From Eledone cirrhosa (taxonomy: Eukaryota > Mollusca > Cephalopoda > Octopoda > Eledonidae), in the NCBI GenBank assembly GCA_964016885.1, contig OZ024748.1, positions 35,105,387 through 35,169,386 on the forward strand: a stretch of DNA of 64,000 nt, given 5' to 3'. The notes beneath the pieces are model-generated. The model saw only the letters and a program-made list of their open reading frames with translations, was not told the DNA's origin and searched no databases. Positions 24,302 through 38,270 of the stretch are shown one piece after another (within the stretch, counting starts at the first letter, position 1; the number at the start of each line of letters is the position of its first letter). The position numbers and the translations under genes were made by a program.

Positions 24302-27300
24302 GTGTTAGAAGCTGAGATAAGGAGTGTTACCTCAGTCCACTGTAATACATCTCTAGTGTTGGAAGATGAGATAAGAGGTGTTACCTCAGTCCACAGTAAT
24401 ACATCTTTAGCGTTAGAAACTGAGATAAGGGGTGTTACCTCAGTCCACTGTAATACATCTCTAGAGTTGGAAGCTGAGATAAGGGGTGTTACGTCAGTCC
24501 ACTGTAATACATCTATAGTGTTACAAGCTGAGATAAGGGGTGTTACCTCAGTCCACTGTAATACATCTCTAGTTTTGGAAGCTGAGATAAGGGGTGTTAC
24601 CTCAGTCCACTGTAATACATCTGTAGAGTTAGAAGCTGAGATAAGGGGTGTTACCTCAGTCCACTGTAATACATCTCTAGGGTTAGAAGATGAGATAAGG
24701 GGTGTTACCTCAGTCCACTGTAATACATCTCTAATTTTGGAAGCTGAGATAAGGGGTGTTACTTCAGTCCACTGTAATACATCTCTAGTGTTAGAAGCTG
24801 AGATAAGGGGTGTTACCTCAGTCCACTGTAATACATCTATAGTGTTACAAGCTGAGATAAGGGGTGTTACCTCAGTTCACTGTAATACATCTCCAGTGTT
24901 AGAAGCTGAGATAAGGGGTTTATCTCAATCCACTGTAATACATCTCTAGTGTTAGAAGCTGAGATAAGGAGTGTTACCTCAGTCCACTGTAATACATCTC
25001 TAGTGTTGGAAGATGAGATAAGAGGTGTTACCTCAGTCCACAGTAATACATCTTTAGCGTTAGAAACTGAGATAAGGGGTTTTACCTCAGTCCACTGTAA
25101 TACATCTCTAGTGTTAGAAGCTGAGATAAGGAGTGTTATCTCAGTCCACTGTAATACATCTCTAGAGATGGAAGCTGAGATAAGGGGTGTTACGTCAGTT
25201 CACTGTAATACATCTCCAGTGTTAGAAGCTGAGATAAGGGGTGTTACCTCAGTCCACTGTAATACATCTCTAGTGTTAGAAGCTGAGATAAGGGGTGTTA
25301 CCTCAGTCCACTGTAATACATCTCTAGTGTTAGAAGCTGAGATAAGGGGTGTTACCTCAGTACACTGTAATACATCTCTAGTGTTAGAAGCTGAGATAAG
25401 GAGTGTTATCTCAGTCCACTGTAATACATCTCTAGAGCTGGAAGCTGAGATAAGGGGTGTTACGTCAGTTCACTGTAATACATCTCCAGTGTTAGAAGCT
25501 GAGATAAGGGGTGTTACCTCAGTCCACTGTAATACATCTCTAGTGTTAGAAGCTGAGATAAGGGGTGTTACTTCAGTTCACTGTAAAACATCTCCAGTGT
25601 TGGAAGCTGAGATAAGAGGTGTTACCTCAATCCACTGTAATAGACCTGTAGAGTTGGAAGCTGAGATAAGGGGTGTTACCTCAGTCCACTGTAATACATC
25701 TCTAGTGTTAGAAGCTGAGATAAGGGGTGTTACCTCAGTCCACTGTAATACATCTCTAGTGTTAGAAGCTGAGATAAGGGGTGTTACCTCAGTCCACTGT
25801 AATATATCTCTAGTGTTAGAATCTGAGATAAGGGGTGTTACGTCAGTCCACTGTAATACATCTCTAGTGTTAGAAGCTGAGATAAGGGGTGTTACCTCAG
25901 TCCACTGTAATACATCTCTAGTGTTAGAAGCTGAGATAAGGGGTGTTACCTCAGTTCACTGTAATACATCTCCAGTGTTAGAAGCTGAGATAAGGGGTGT
26001 TACCTCAGTCCACTGTAATACATCTGTAGAGTTAGAAGCTGAGATAAGGGGTGTTACCTCAGTCCACTGTAATACATCTCTAGAGTTAGAAGCTGAGATA
26101 AGGAGTGTTACCTCAGTCCACTGTAATACATCTCTAGTTTTGGAAGCTGAGATAAGGGGTGTTACTTCAATGCACTGTAATACATCTCTAGTGTTAGAAG
26201 CTGAGATAATGGGTGTTACCTCAGTCCACTGTAATACATCTATAGTGTTACAAGCTGAGATAAGGGGTGTTACCTCAGTTCACTGTAATACATCTATAGT
26301 GTTAGAATCGTAGATAAGGGGTGTTACCTCAGTCCACTGTAATACATCTATAGTGTTAGAAGCTGAGATAAGGGGTGTTACCTCAGTTCACTGTAATACA
26401 TCTCCAGTGTTAGAAGCTGAGATAAGGGGTTTATCTCAATCCACTGTAATACTTCTCTAGTGTTAGAAGCTGAGATAAGGAGTGTTACCTCAGTCCACTG
26501 TAATACATCTCTAGTGTTGGAAGATGAGATAAGAGGTGTTACCTCAATCCACAGTAATACATCTTTAGCGTTAGAAACTGAGATAAGGGGTGTTACCTCA
26601 GTCCACTGTAATACATCTCTAGAGTTGGAAGCTGAGATAAGGGGTGTTACGTCAGTCCACTGTAATACATCTATAGTGTTACAAGCTGAGATAAGGGGTG
26701 TTACCTCAGTCCACTGTAATACATCTCTAGTTTTGGAAGCTGAGATAAGGGGTGTTACCTCAGTCCACTGTAATACATCTCTAGTTTTGGAAGCTGAGAT
26801 AAGGGGTGTTACCTCAGTCCACTGTAATACATCTCTAGTTTTGTAAGCTGAGATAAGGGGTGTTACCTCAGTCCACTGTAATACATCTCTAGTTTTGGAA
26901 GCTGAGATAAGGGGTGTTACCTCAGTCCACTGTAATACATCTCTAGTGTTAGAAGCTGAGATAAGGGGTGTTACCTCAGTCCACTGTAATATATCTCTAG
27001 TGTTAGAATCTGAGATAAGGGGTGTTAAGTCAGTCCACTGTAATACATCTCTAGTGTTAGAAGCTGAGATAAGGGGTGTTACCTCAGTCCACTGTAATAC
27101 ATCTCTAGTGTTAGAAGCTGAGATAAGGGGTGTTACCTCAGTCCACTGTAATACATCTCTAGTGTTAGAAGCTGAGATAAGGGGTGTTACCTCAGTTCAC
27201 TGTAATACATCTCCAGTGTTAGAAGCTGAGATAAGGGGTGTTACCTCAGTCCACTGTAATACATCTGTAGAGTTAGAAGCTGAGATAAGGGGTGTTACCT

Positions 27301-30300
27301 CAGTCCACTGTAATACATCTCTAGAGTTAGAAGCTGAGATAAGGAGTGTTACCTCAGTCCACTGTAATACATCTCTAGTTTTGGAAGCTGAGATAAGGGG
27401 TGTTACTTCAGTCCATTGTAATACATCTCTAGTGTTAGAAGCTGAGATAATGGGTGTCACCTCAGTCCACTGTAATACATCTATAGTGTTACAAGCTGAG
27501 ATAAGGGGTGTTACCTCAGTTCACTGTAATACATCTATAGTGTTAGAATCGTAGATAAGGGGTGTTACCTCAGTCCACTGTAATACATCTATAGTGTTAG
27601 AAGCTGAGATAAGGGGTGTTACCTCAGTTCACTGTAATACATCTCCAGTGTTAGAAGCTGAGATAAGGGGTTTATCTCAATCCACTGTAATACTTCTCTA
27701 GTGTTAGAAGCTGAGATAAGGAGTGTTACCTCAGTCCACTGTAATACATCTCTAGTGTTGGAAGATGAGATAAGAGGTGTTACCTCAGTCCACAGTAATA
27801 CATCTTTAGCGTTAGAAACTGAGATAAGGGGTGTTACCTCAGTCCACTGTAATACATCTCTAGAGTTGGAAGCTGAGATAAGGGGTGTTACGTCAGTCCA
27901 CTGTAATACATCTATAGTGTTACAAGCTGAGATAAGGGGTGTTACCTCAGTTCACTGTAATACATCTCTAGTTTTGGAAGCTGAGATAAGGGGTGTTACC
28001 TCAGTCCACTGTAATACATCTCTAGTTTTGGAAGCTGAGATAAGGGGTGTTACCTCAGTTCACTGTAATACATCTCTAGTTTTGTAAGCTGAGATAAGGG
28101 GTGTTACCTCAGTCCACTGTAATACATCTCTAGTTTTGGAAGCTGAGATAAGGGGTGTTACCTCAGTCCACTGTAATACATCTCTAGTGTTAGAAGCTGA
28201 GATAAGGGGTGTTACCTCAGTCCACTGTAATACATCTATAATGTTACAAGCTGAGATAAGGGGTGTTACCTCAGTTCACTGTAATACATCTCTAGTTATG
28301 TAAGCTGAGATAAGGGGTGTTACCTCAGTCCACTGTAATACATCTCTAGTTTTGGAAGCTGAGATAAGGGGTGTTACCTCAGTCCACTGTAATACATCTC
28401 TAGTGTTAGAAGCTGAGATAAGGGGTGTTATCTCAGTCCACTGTAATACATCTCTAGAGTTAGAAGCTGAGATAAGGGGTGTTATCTCAATCCACTGTAA
28501 TACATCTCTAGTGTTAGAAACTCAGATAAGGAGTTACCTCAGTCCACTGTAATACATCTCTAGTGTTGGAAGATGAGATAAGAGGTGTTACCTCAGTCCA
28601 CTGTAATACATCTCTAGTGTTAGAATCTGAGATAAGAGGTGTTACCTCAGTCCACTGTAATACATCTCTAGTGTTAGAAGCTGAGATAAGGGGTTTTACC
28701 TCAGTCCACTGTAATACATCTCTAGTGTTAGAAGCTGAGATAAGGAGTGTTATCTCAGTCCACTGTAATACATCTCTAGAGCTGGAAGCTGAGATAAGGG
28801 GTGTTACGTCAGTTCACTGTAATACATCTCCAGTGTTAGAAGCTGAGATAAGGGGTGTTACCTCAGTCCACTGTAATACATCTCTAGTGTTAGAAGCTGA
28901 GATAAGGGGTGTTACCTCAGTCCACTGTAATACATCTATAGTGTTAGAATCGTAGATAAGGGGTGTTACCTCAGTCCACTGTAATACATCTATAGTGTTA
29001 GAAGCTGAGATAAGGGGTGTTACCTCAGTTCACTGTAATACATCTCCAGTGTTAGAAGCTGAGATAAGGGGTTTATCTCAATCCACTGTAATACTTCTCT
29101 AGTGTTAGAAGCTGAGATAAGGAGTGTTACCTCAGTCCACTGTAATACATCTCTAGTGTTGGAAGATGAGATAAGAGGTGTTACCTCAGTCCACAGTAAT
29201 ACATCTTTAGCGTTAGAAACTGAGATAAGGGGTGTTACCTCAGTCCACTGTAATACATCTCTAGAGTTGGAAGCTGAGATAAGGGGTGTTACGTCAGTCC
29301 ACTGTAATACATCTATAGTGTTACAAGCTGAGATAAGGGGTGTTACCTCAGTCCACTGTAATACATCTCTAGTTTTGGAAGCTGAGATAAGGGGTGTTAC
29401 CTCAGTCCACTGTAATACATCTGTAGAGTTAGAAGCTGAGATAAGGGGTGTTACCTCAGTCCACTGTAATACATCTCTAGGGTTAGAAGATGAGATAAGG
29501 GGTGTTACCTCAGTCCACTGTAATACATCTCTAGTTTTGGAAGCTGAGATAAGGGGTGTTACTTCAGTCCACTGTAATACATCTCTAGTGTTAGAAGCTG
29601 AGATAAGGGGTGTTACCTCAGTCCACTGTAATACATCTATAGTGTTACAAGCTGAGATAAGGGGTGTTACCTCAGTTCACTGTAATACATCTCCAGTGTT
29701 AGAAGCTGAGATAAGGGGTTTATCTCAATCCACTGTAATACATCTCTAGTGTTAGAAGCTGAGATAAGGAGTGTTACCTCAGTCCACTGTAATACATCTC
29801 TAGTGTTGGAAGATGAGATAAGAGGTGTTACCTCAGTCCACAGTAATACATCTTTAGCGTTAGAAACTGAGATAAGGGGTTTTACCTCAGTCCACTGTAA
29901 TACATCTCTAGTGTTAGAAGCTGAGATAAGGAGTGTTATCTCAGTCCACTGTAATACATCTCTAGAGATGGAAGCTGAGATAAGGGGTGTTACGTCAGTT
30001 CACTGTAATACATCTCCAGTGTTAGAAGCTGAGATAAGGGGTGTTACCTCAGTCCACTGTAATACATCTCTAGTGTTAGAAGCTGAGATAAGGGGTGTTA
30101 CCTCAGTCCACTGTAATACATCTCTAGTGTTAGAAGCTGAGATAAGGGGTGTTACCTCAGTACACTGTAATACATCTCTAGTGTTAGAAGCTGAGATAAG
30201 GAGTGTTATCTCAGTCCACTGTAATACATCTCTAGAGCTGGAAGCTGAGATAAGGGGTGTTACGTCAGTTCACTGTAATACATCTCCAGTGTTAGAAGCT

Positions 30301-33300
30301 GAGATAAGGGGTGTTACCTCAGTCCACTGTAATACATCTCTAGTGTTAGAAGCTGAGATAAGGGGTGTTACTTCAGTTCACTGTAAAACATCTCCAGTGT
30401 TGGAAGCTGAGATAAGAGGTGTTACCTCAATCCACTGTAATAGACCTGTAGAGTTGGAAGCTGAGATAAGGGGTGTTACCTCAGTCCACTGTAATACATC
30501 TCTAGTGTTAGAAGCTGAGATAAGGGGTGTTACCTCAGTCCACTGTAATACATCTCTAGTGTTAGAAGCTGAGATAAGGGGTGTTACCTCAGTCCACTGT
30601 AATATATCTCTAGTGTTAGAATCTGAGATAAGGGGTGTTACGTCAGTCCACTGTAATACATCTCTAGTGTTAGAAGCTGAGATAAGGGGTGTTACCTCAG
30701 TCCACTGTAATACATCTCTAGTGTTAGAAGCTGAGATAAGGGGTGTTACCTCAGTTCACTGTAATACATCTCCAGTGTTAGAAGCTGAGATAAGGGGTGT
30801 TACCTCAGTCCACTGTAATACATCTGTAGAGTTAGAAGCTGAGATAAGGGGTGTTACCTCAGTCCACTGTAATACATCTCTAGAGTTAGAAGCTGAGATA
30901 AGGAGTGTTACCTCAGTCCACTGTAATACATCTCTAGTTTTGGAAGCTGAGATAAGGGGTGTTACTTCAATCCACTGTAATACATCTCTAGTGTTAGAAG
31001 CTGAGATAATGGGTGTTACCTCAGTCCACTGTAATACATCTATAGTGTTACAAGCTGAGATAAGGGGTGTTACCTCAGTTCACTGTAATACATCTATAGT
31101 GTTAGAATCGTAGATAAGGGGTGTTACCTCAGTCCACTGTAATACATCTATAGTGTTAGAAGCTGAGATAAGGGGTGTTACCTCAGTTCACTGTAATACA
31201 TCTCCAGTGTTAGAAGCTGAGATAAGGGGTTTATCTCAATCCACTGTAATACTTCTCTAGTGTTAGAAGCTGAGATAAGGAGTGTTACCTCAGTCCACTG
31301 TAATACATCTCTAGTGTTGGAAGATGAGATAAGAGGTGTTACCTCAGTCCACAGTAATACATCTTTAGCGTTAGAAACTGAGATAAGGGGTGTTACCTCA
31401 GTCCACTGTAATACATCTCTAGAGTTGGAAGCTGAGATAAGGGGTGTTACGTCAGTCCACTGTAATACATCTATAGTGTTACAAGCTGAGATAAGGGGTG
31501 TTACCTCAGTCCACTGTAATACATCTCTAGTTTTGGAAGCTGAGATAAGGGGTGTTACCTCAGTCCACTGTAATACATCTCTAGTTTTGGAAGCTGAGAT
31601 AAGGGGTGTTACCTCAGTCCACTGTAATACATCTCTAGTTTTGTAAGCTGAGATAAGGGGTGTTACCTCAGTCCACTGTAATACATCTCTAGTTTTGGAA
31701 GCTGAGATAAGGGGTGTTACCTCAGTCCACTGTAATACATCTCTAGTGTTAGAAGCTGAGATAAGGGGTGTTACCTCAGTCCACTGTAATATATCTCTAG
31801 TGTTAGAATCTGAGATAAGGGGTGTTAAGTCAGTCCACTGTAATACATCTCTAGTGTTAGAAGCTGAGATAAGGGGTGTTACCTCAGTCCACTGTAATAC
31901 ATCTCTAGTGTTAGAAGCTGAGATAAGGGGTGTTACCTCAGTCCACTGTAATACATCTCTAGTGTTAGAAGCTGAGATAAGGGGTGTTACCTCAGTTCAC
32001 TGTAATACATCTCCAGTGTTAGAAGCTGAGATAAGGGGTGTTACCTCAGTCCACTGTAATACATCTGTAGAGTTAGAAGCTGAGATAAGGGGTGTTACCT
32101 CAGTCCACTGTAATACATCTCTAGAGTTAGAAGCTGAGATAAGGAGTGTTACCTCAGTCCACTGTAATACATCTCTAGTTTTGGAAGCTGAGATAAGGGG
32201 TGTTACTTCAGTCCATTGTAATACATCTCTAGTGTTAGAAGCTGAGATAATGGGTGTCACCTCAGTCCACTGTAATACATCTATAGTGTTACAAGCTGAG
32301 ATAAGGGGTGTTACCTCAGTTCACTGTAATACATCTATAGTGTTAGAATCGTAGATAAGGGGTGTTACCTCAGTCCACTGTAATACATCTATAGTGTTAG
32401 AAGCTGAGATAAGGGGTGTTACCTCAGTTCACTGTAATACATCTCCAGTGTTAGAAGCTGAGATAAGGGGTTTATCTCAATCCACTGTAATACTTCTCTA
32501 GTGTTAGAAGCTGAGATAAGGAGTGTTACCTCAGTCCACTGTAATACATCTCTAGTGTTGGAAGATGAGATAAGAGGTGTTACCTCAGTCCACAGTAATA
32601 CATCTTTAGCGTTAGAAACTGAGATAAGGGGTGTTACCTCAGTCCACTGTAATACATCTCTAGAGTTGGAAGCTGAGATAAGGGGTGTTACGTCAGTCCA
32701 CTGTAATACATCTATAGTGTTACAAGCTGAGATAAGGGGTGTTACCTCAGTTCACTGTAATACATCTCTAGTTTTGGAAGCTGAGATAAGGGGTGTTACC
32801 TCAGTCCACTGTAATACATCTCTAGTTTTGGAAGCTGAGATAAGGGGTGTTACCTCAGTTCACTGTAATACATCTCTAGTTTTGTAAGCTGAGATAAGGG
32901 GTGTTACCTCAGTCCACTGTAATACATCTCTAGTTTTGGAAGCTGAGATAAGGGGTGTTACCTCAGTCCACTGTAATACATCTCTAGTGTTAGAAGCTGA
33001 GATAAGGGGTGTTACCTCAGTCCACTGTAATACATCTATAATGTTACAAGCTGAGATAAGGGGTGTTACCTCAGTTCACTGTAATACATCTCTAGTTTTG
33101 TAAGCTGAGATAAGGGGTGTTACCTCAGTCCACTGTAATACATCTCTAGTTTTGGAAGCTGAGATAAGGGGTGTTACCTCAGTCCACTGTAATACATCTC
33201 TAGTGTTAGAAGCTGAGATAAGGGGTGTTATCTCAGTCCACTGTAATACATCTCTAGAGTTAGAAGCTGAGATAAGGGGTGTTATCTCAATCCACTGTAA

Positions 33301-36300
33301 TACATCTCTAGTGTTAGAAACTCAGATAAGGAGTTACCTCAGTCCACTGTAATACATCTCTAGTGTTGGAAGATGAGATAAGAGGTGTTACCTCAGTCCA
33401 CTGTAATACATCTCTAGTGTTAGAATCTGAGATAAGAGGTGTTACCTCAGTCCACTGTAATACATCTCTAGTGTTAGAAGCTGAGATAAGGGGTTTTACC
33501 TCAGTCCACTGTAATACATCTCTAGTGTTAGAAGCTGAGATAAGGAGTGTTATCTCAGTCCACTGTAATACATCTCTAGAGCTGGAAGCTGAGATAAGGG
33601 GTGTTACGTCAGTTCACTGTAATACATCTCCAGTGTTAGAAGCTGAGATAAGGGGTGTTACCTCAGTCCACTGTAATACATCTCTAGTGTTAGAAGCTGA
33701 GATAAGGGGTGTTACCTCAGTCCACTGTAATACATCTATAGTGTTAGAATCGTAGATAAGGGGTGTTACCTCAGTCCACTGTAATACATCTATAGTGTTA
33801 GAAGCTGAGATAAGGGGTGTTACCTCAGTTCACTGTAATACATCTCCAGTGTTAGAAGCTGAGATAAGGGGTTTATCTCAATCCACTGTAATACTTCTCT
33901 AGTGTTAGAAGCTGAGATAAGGAGTGTTACCTCAGTCCACTGTAATACATCTCTAGTGTTGGAAGATGAGATAAGAGGTGTTACCTCAGTCCACAGTAAT
34001 ACATCTTTAGCGTTAGAAACTGAGATAAGGGGTGTTACCTCAGTCCACTGTAATACATCTCTAGAGTTGGAAGCTGAGATAAGGGGTGTTACGTCAGTCC
34101 ACTGTAATACATCTATAGTGTTACAAGCTGAGATAAGGGGTGTTACCTCAGTCCACTGTAATACATCTCTAGTTTTGGAAGCTGAGATAAGGGGTGTTAC
34201 CTCAGTCCACTGTAATACATCTGTAGAGTTAGAAGCTGAGATAAGGGGTGTTACCTCAGTCCACTGTAATACATCTCTAGGGTTAGAAGATGAGATAAGG
34301 GGTGTTACCTCAGTCCACTGTAATACATCTCTAGTTTTGGAAGCTGAGATAAGGGGTGTTACTTCAGTCCACTGTAATACATCTCTAGTGTTAGAAGCTG
34401 AGATAAGGGGTGTTACCTCAGTCCACTGTAATACATCTATAGTGTTACAAGCTGAGATAAGGGGTGTTACCTCAGTTCACTGTAATACATCTATAGTGTT
34501 AGAATCGTAGATAAGGGGTGTTACCTCAGTCCACTGTAATACATCTATAGTGTTAGAAGCTGAGATAAGGGGTGTTACCTCAGTTCACTGTAATACATCT
34601 CCAGTGTTAGAAGCTGAGATAAGGGGTTTATCTCAATCCACTGTAATACATCTCTAGTGTTAGATGCTGAGATAAGGAGTGTTACCTCAGTCCACTGTAA
34701 TACATCTCTAGTGTTGGAAGATGAGATAAGAGGTGTTACCTCAGTCCACAGTAATACATCTTTAGCGTTAGAAACTGAGATAAGGGGTTTTACCTCAGTC
34801 CACTGTAATACATCTCTAGTGTTAGAAGCTGAGATAAGGAGTGTTATCTCAGTCCACTGTAATACATCTCTAGAGATGGAAGCTGAGATAAGGGGTGTTA
34901 CGTCAGTTCACTGTAATACATCTCCAGTGTTAGAAGCTGAGATAAGGGGTGTTACCTCAGTCCACTGTAATACATCTCTAGTGTTAGAAGCTGAGATAAG
35001 GGGTGTTACCTCAGTCCACTGTAATACATCTCTAGTGTTAGAAGCTGAGATAAGGGGTGTTACCTCAGTACACTGTAATACATCTCTAGTGTTAGAAGCT
35101 GAGATAAGGAGTGTTATCTCAGTCCACTGTAATACATCTCTAGAGCTGGAAGCTGAGATAAGGGGTGTTACGTCAGTTCACTGTAATACATCTCCAGTGT
35201 TAGAAGCTGAGATAAGGGGTGTTACCTCAGTCCACTGTAATACATCTCTAGTGTTAGAAGCTGAGATAAGGGGTGTTACTTCAGTTCACTGTAAAACATC
35301 TCCAGTGTTGGAAGCTGAGATAAGAGGTGTTACCTCAATCCACTGTAATAGACCTGTAGAGTTGGAAGCTGAGATAAGGGGTGTTACCTCAGTCCACTGT
35401 AATACATCTCTAGTGTTAGAAGCTGAGATAAGGGGTGTTACCTCAGTCCACTGTAATACATCTCTAGTGTTAGAAGCTGAGATAAGGGGTGTTACCTCAG
35501 TCCACTGTAATATATCTCTAGTGTTAGAATCTGAGATAAGGGGTGTTACGTCAGTCCACTGTAATACATCTCTAGTGTTAGAAGCTGAGATAAGGGGTGT
35601 TACCTCAGTCCACTGTAATACATCTCTAGTGTTAGAAGCTGAGATAAGGGGTGTTACCTCAGTTCACTGTAATACATCTCCAGTGTTAGAAGCTGAGATA
35701 AGGGGTGTTACCTCAGTCCACTGTAATACATCTGTAGAGTTAGAAGCTGAGATAAGGGGTGTTACCTCAGTCCACTGTAATACATCTCTAGAGTTAGAAG
35801 CTGAGATAAGGAGTGTTACCTCAGTCCACTGTAATACATCTCTAGTTTTGGAAGCTGAGATAAGGGGTGTTACTTCAATCCACTGTAATACATCTCTAGT
35901 GTTAGAAGCTGAGATAATGGGTGTTACCTCAGTCCACTGTAATACATCTATAGTGTTACAAGCTGAGATAAGGGGTGTTACCTCAGTTCACTGTAATACA
36001 TCTATAGTGTTAGAATCGTAGATAAGGGGTGTTACCTCAGTCCACTGTAATACATCTATAGTGTTAGAAGCTGAGATAAGGGGTGTTACCTCAGTTCACT
36101 GTAATACATCTCCAGTGTTAGAAGCTGAGATAAGGGGTTTATCTCAATCCACTGTAATACTTCTCTAGTGTTAGAAGCTGAGATAAGGAGTGTTACCTCA
36201 GTCCACTGTAATACATCTCTAGTGTTGGAAGATGAGATAAGAGGTGTTACCTCAGTCCACAGTAATACATCTTTAGCGTTAGAAACTGAGATAAGGGGTG

Positions 36301-38270
36301 TTACCTCAGTCCACTGTAATACATCTCTAGAGTTGGAAGCTGAGATAAGGGGTGTTACGTCAGTCCACTGTAATACATCTATAGTGTTACAAGCTGAGAT
36401 AAGGGGTGTTACCTCAGTCCACTGTAATACATCTCTAGTTTTGGAAGCTGAGATAAGGGGTGTTACCTCAGTCCACTGTAATACATCTCTAGTTTTGGAA
36501 GCTGAGATAAGGGGTGTTACCTCAGTTCACTGTAATACATCTCTAGTTTTGTAAGCTGAGATAAGGGGTGTTACCTCAGTCCACTGTAATACATCTCTAG
36601 TTTTGGAAGCTGAGATAAGGGGTGTTACCTCAGTCCACTGTAATACATCTCTAGTGTTAGAAGCTGAGATAAGGGGTGTTACCTCAGTCCACTGTAATAT
36701 ATCTCTAGTGTTAGAATCTGAGATAAGGGGTGTTACGTCAGTCCACTGTAATACATCTCTAGTGTTAGAAGCTGAGATAAGGGGTGTTACCTCAGTCCAC
36801 TGTAATACATCTCTAGTGTTAGAAGCTGAGATAAGGGGTGTTACCTCAGTCCACTGTAATACATCTCTAGTGTTAGAAGCTGAGATAAGGGGTGTTACCT
36901 CAGTTCACTGTAATACATCTCCAGTGTTAGAAGCTGAGATAAGGGGTGTTACCTCAGTCCACTGTAATACATCTGTAGAGTTAGAAGCTGAGATAAGGGG
37001 TGTTACCTCAGTCCACTGTAATACATCTCTAGAGTTAGAAGCTGAGATAAGGAGTGTTACCTCAGTCCACTGTAATACATCTCTAGTTTTGGAAGCTGAG
37101 ATAAGGGGTGTTACTTCAGTCCACTGTAATACATCTCTAGTGTTAGAAGCTGAGATAATGGGTGTCACCTCAGTCCACTGTAATACATCTATAGTGTTAC
37201 AAGCTGAGATAAGGGGTGTTACCTCAGTTCACTGTAATACATCTATAGTGTTAGAATCGTAGATAAGGGGTGTTACCTCAGTACACTGTAATACATCTAT
37301 AGTGTTAGAAGCTGAGATAAGGGGTGTTACCTCAGTTCACTGTAATACATCTCCAGTGTTAGAAGCTGAGATAAGGGGTTTATCTCAATCCACTGTAATA
37401 CTTCTCTAGTGTTAGAAGCTGAGATAAGGAGTGTTACCTCAGTCCACTGTAATACATCTCTAGTGTTGGAAGATGAGATAAGAGGTGTTACCTCAGTCCA
37501 CAGTAATACATCTTTAGCGTTAGAAACTGAGATAAGGGGTGTTACCTCAGTCCACTGTAATACATCTCTAGAGTTGGAAGCTGAGATAAGGGGTGTTACG
37601 TCAGTCCACTGTAATACATCTATAGTGTTACAAGCTGAGATAAGGGGTGTTACCTCAGTTCACTGTAATACATCTCTAGTTTTGGAAGCTGAGATAAGGG
37701 GTGTTACCTCAGTCCACTGTAATACATCTCTAGTTTTGGAAGCTGAGATAAGGGGTGTTACCTCAGTTCACTGTAATACATCTCTAGTTTTGTAAGCTGA
37801 GATAAGGGGTGTTACCTCAGTCCACTGTAATACATCTCTAGTTTTGGAAGCTGAGATAAGGGGTGTTACCTCAGTCCACTGTAATACATCTCTAGTGTTA
37901 GAAGCTGAGATAAGGGGTGTTACCTCAGTCCACTGTAATACATCTATAGTGTTACAAGCTGAGATAAGGGGTGTTACCTCAGTTCACTGTAATACATCTC
38001 TAGTTTTGTAAGCTGAGATAAGGGGTGTTACCTCAGTCCACTGTAATACATCTCTAGTTTTGGAAGCTGAGATAAGGGGTGTTACCTCAGTCCACTGTAA
38101 TACATCTCTAGTGTTAGAAGCTGAGATAAGGGGTGTTATCTCAGTCCACTGTAATACATCTCTAGAGTTAGAAGCTGAGATAAGGGGTGTTATCACAATC
38201 CACTGTAATACATCTCTAGTGTTAGAAACTCAGATAAGGAGTTACCTCAGTCCACTGTAATACATCTCTA
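24302..38270 (+). repeat. 4.8-kb higher-order repeat, about three copies
   Basis: Copies begin at 24,302, 29,102 and 33,902, exactly 4,800 bp apart. Each is built of sub-blocks of 647, 1,511, 1,241 and 1,401 bp, marked by the short monomer and the AATCGTAG variant. The third copy has 108 bp (two monomers) more in its first block (755 bp), shifting later offsets to 4,908. Long stretches are identical or differ at one base (for example near 24,732 and 26,170), implying identity well above 99 percent. Confidence 0.92.
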
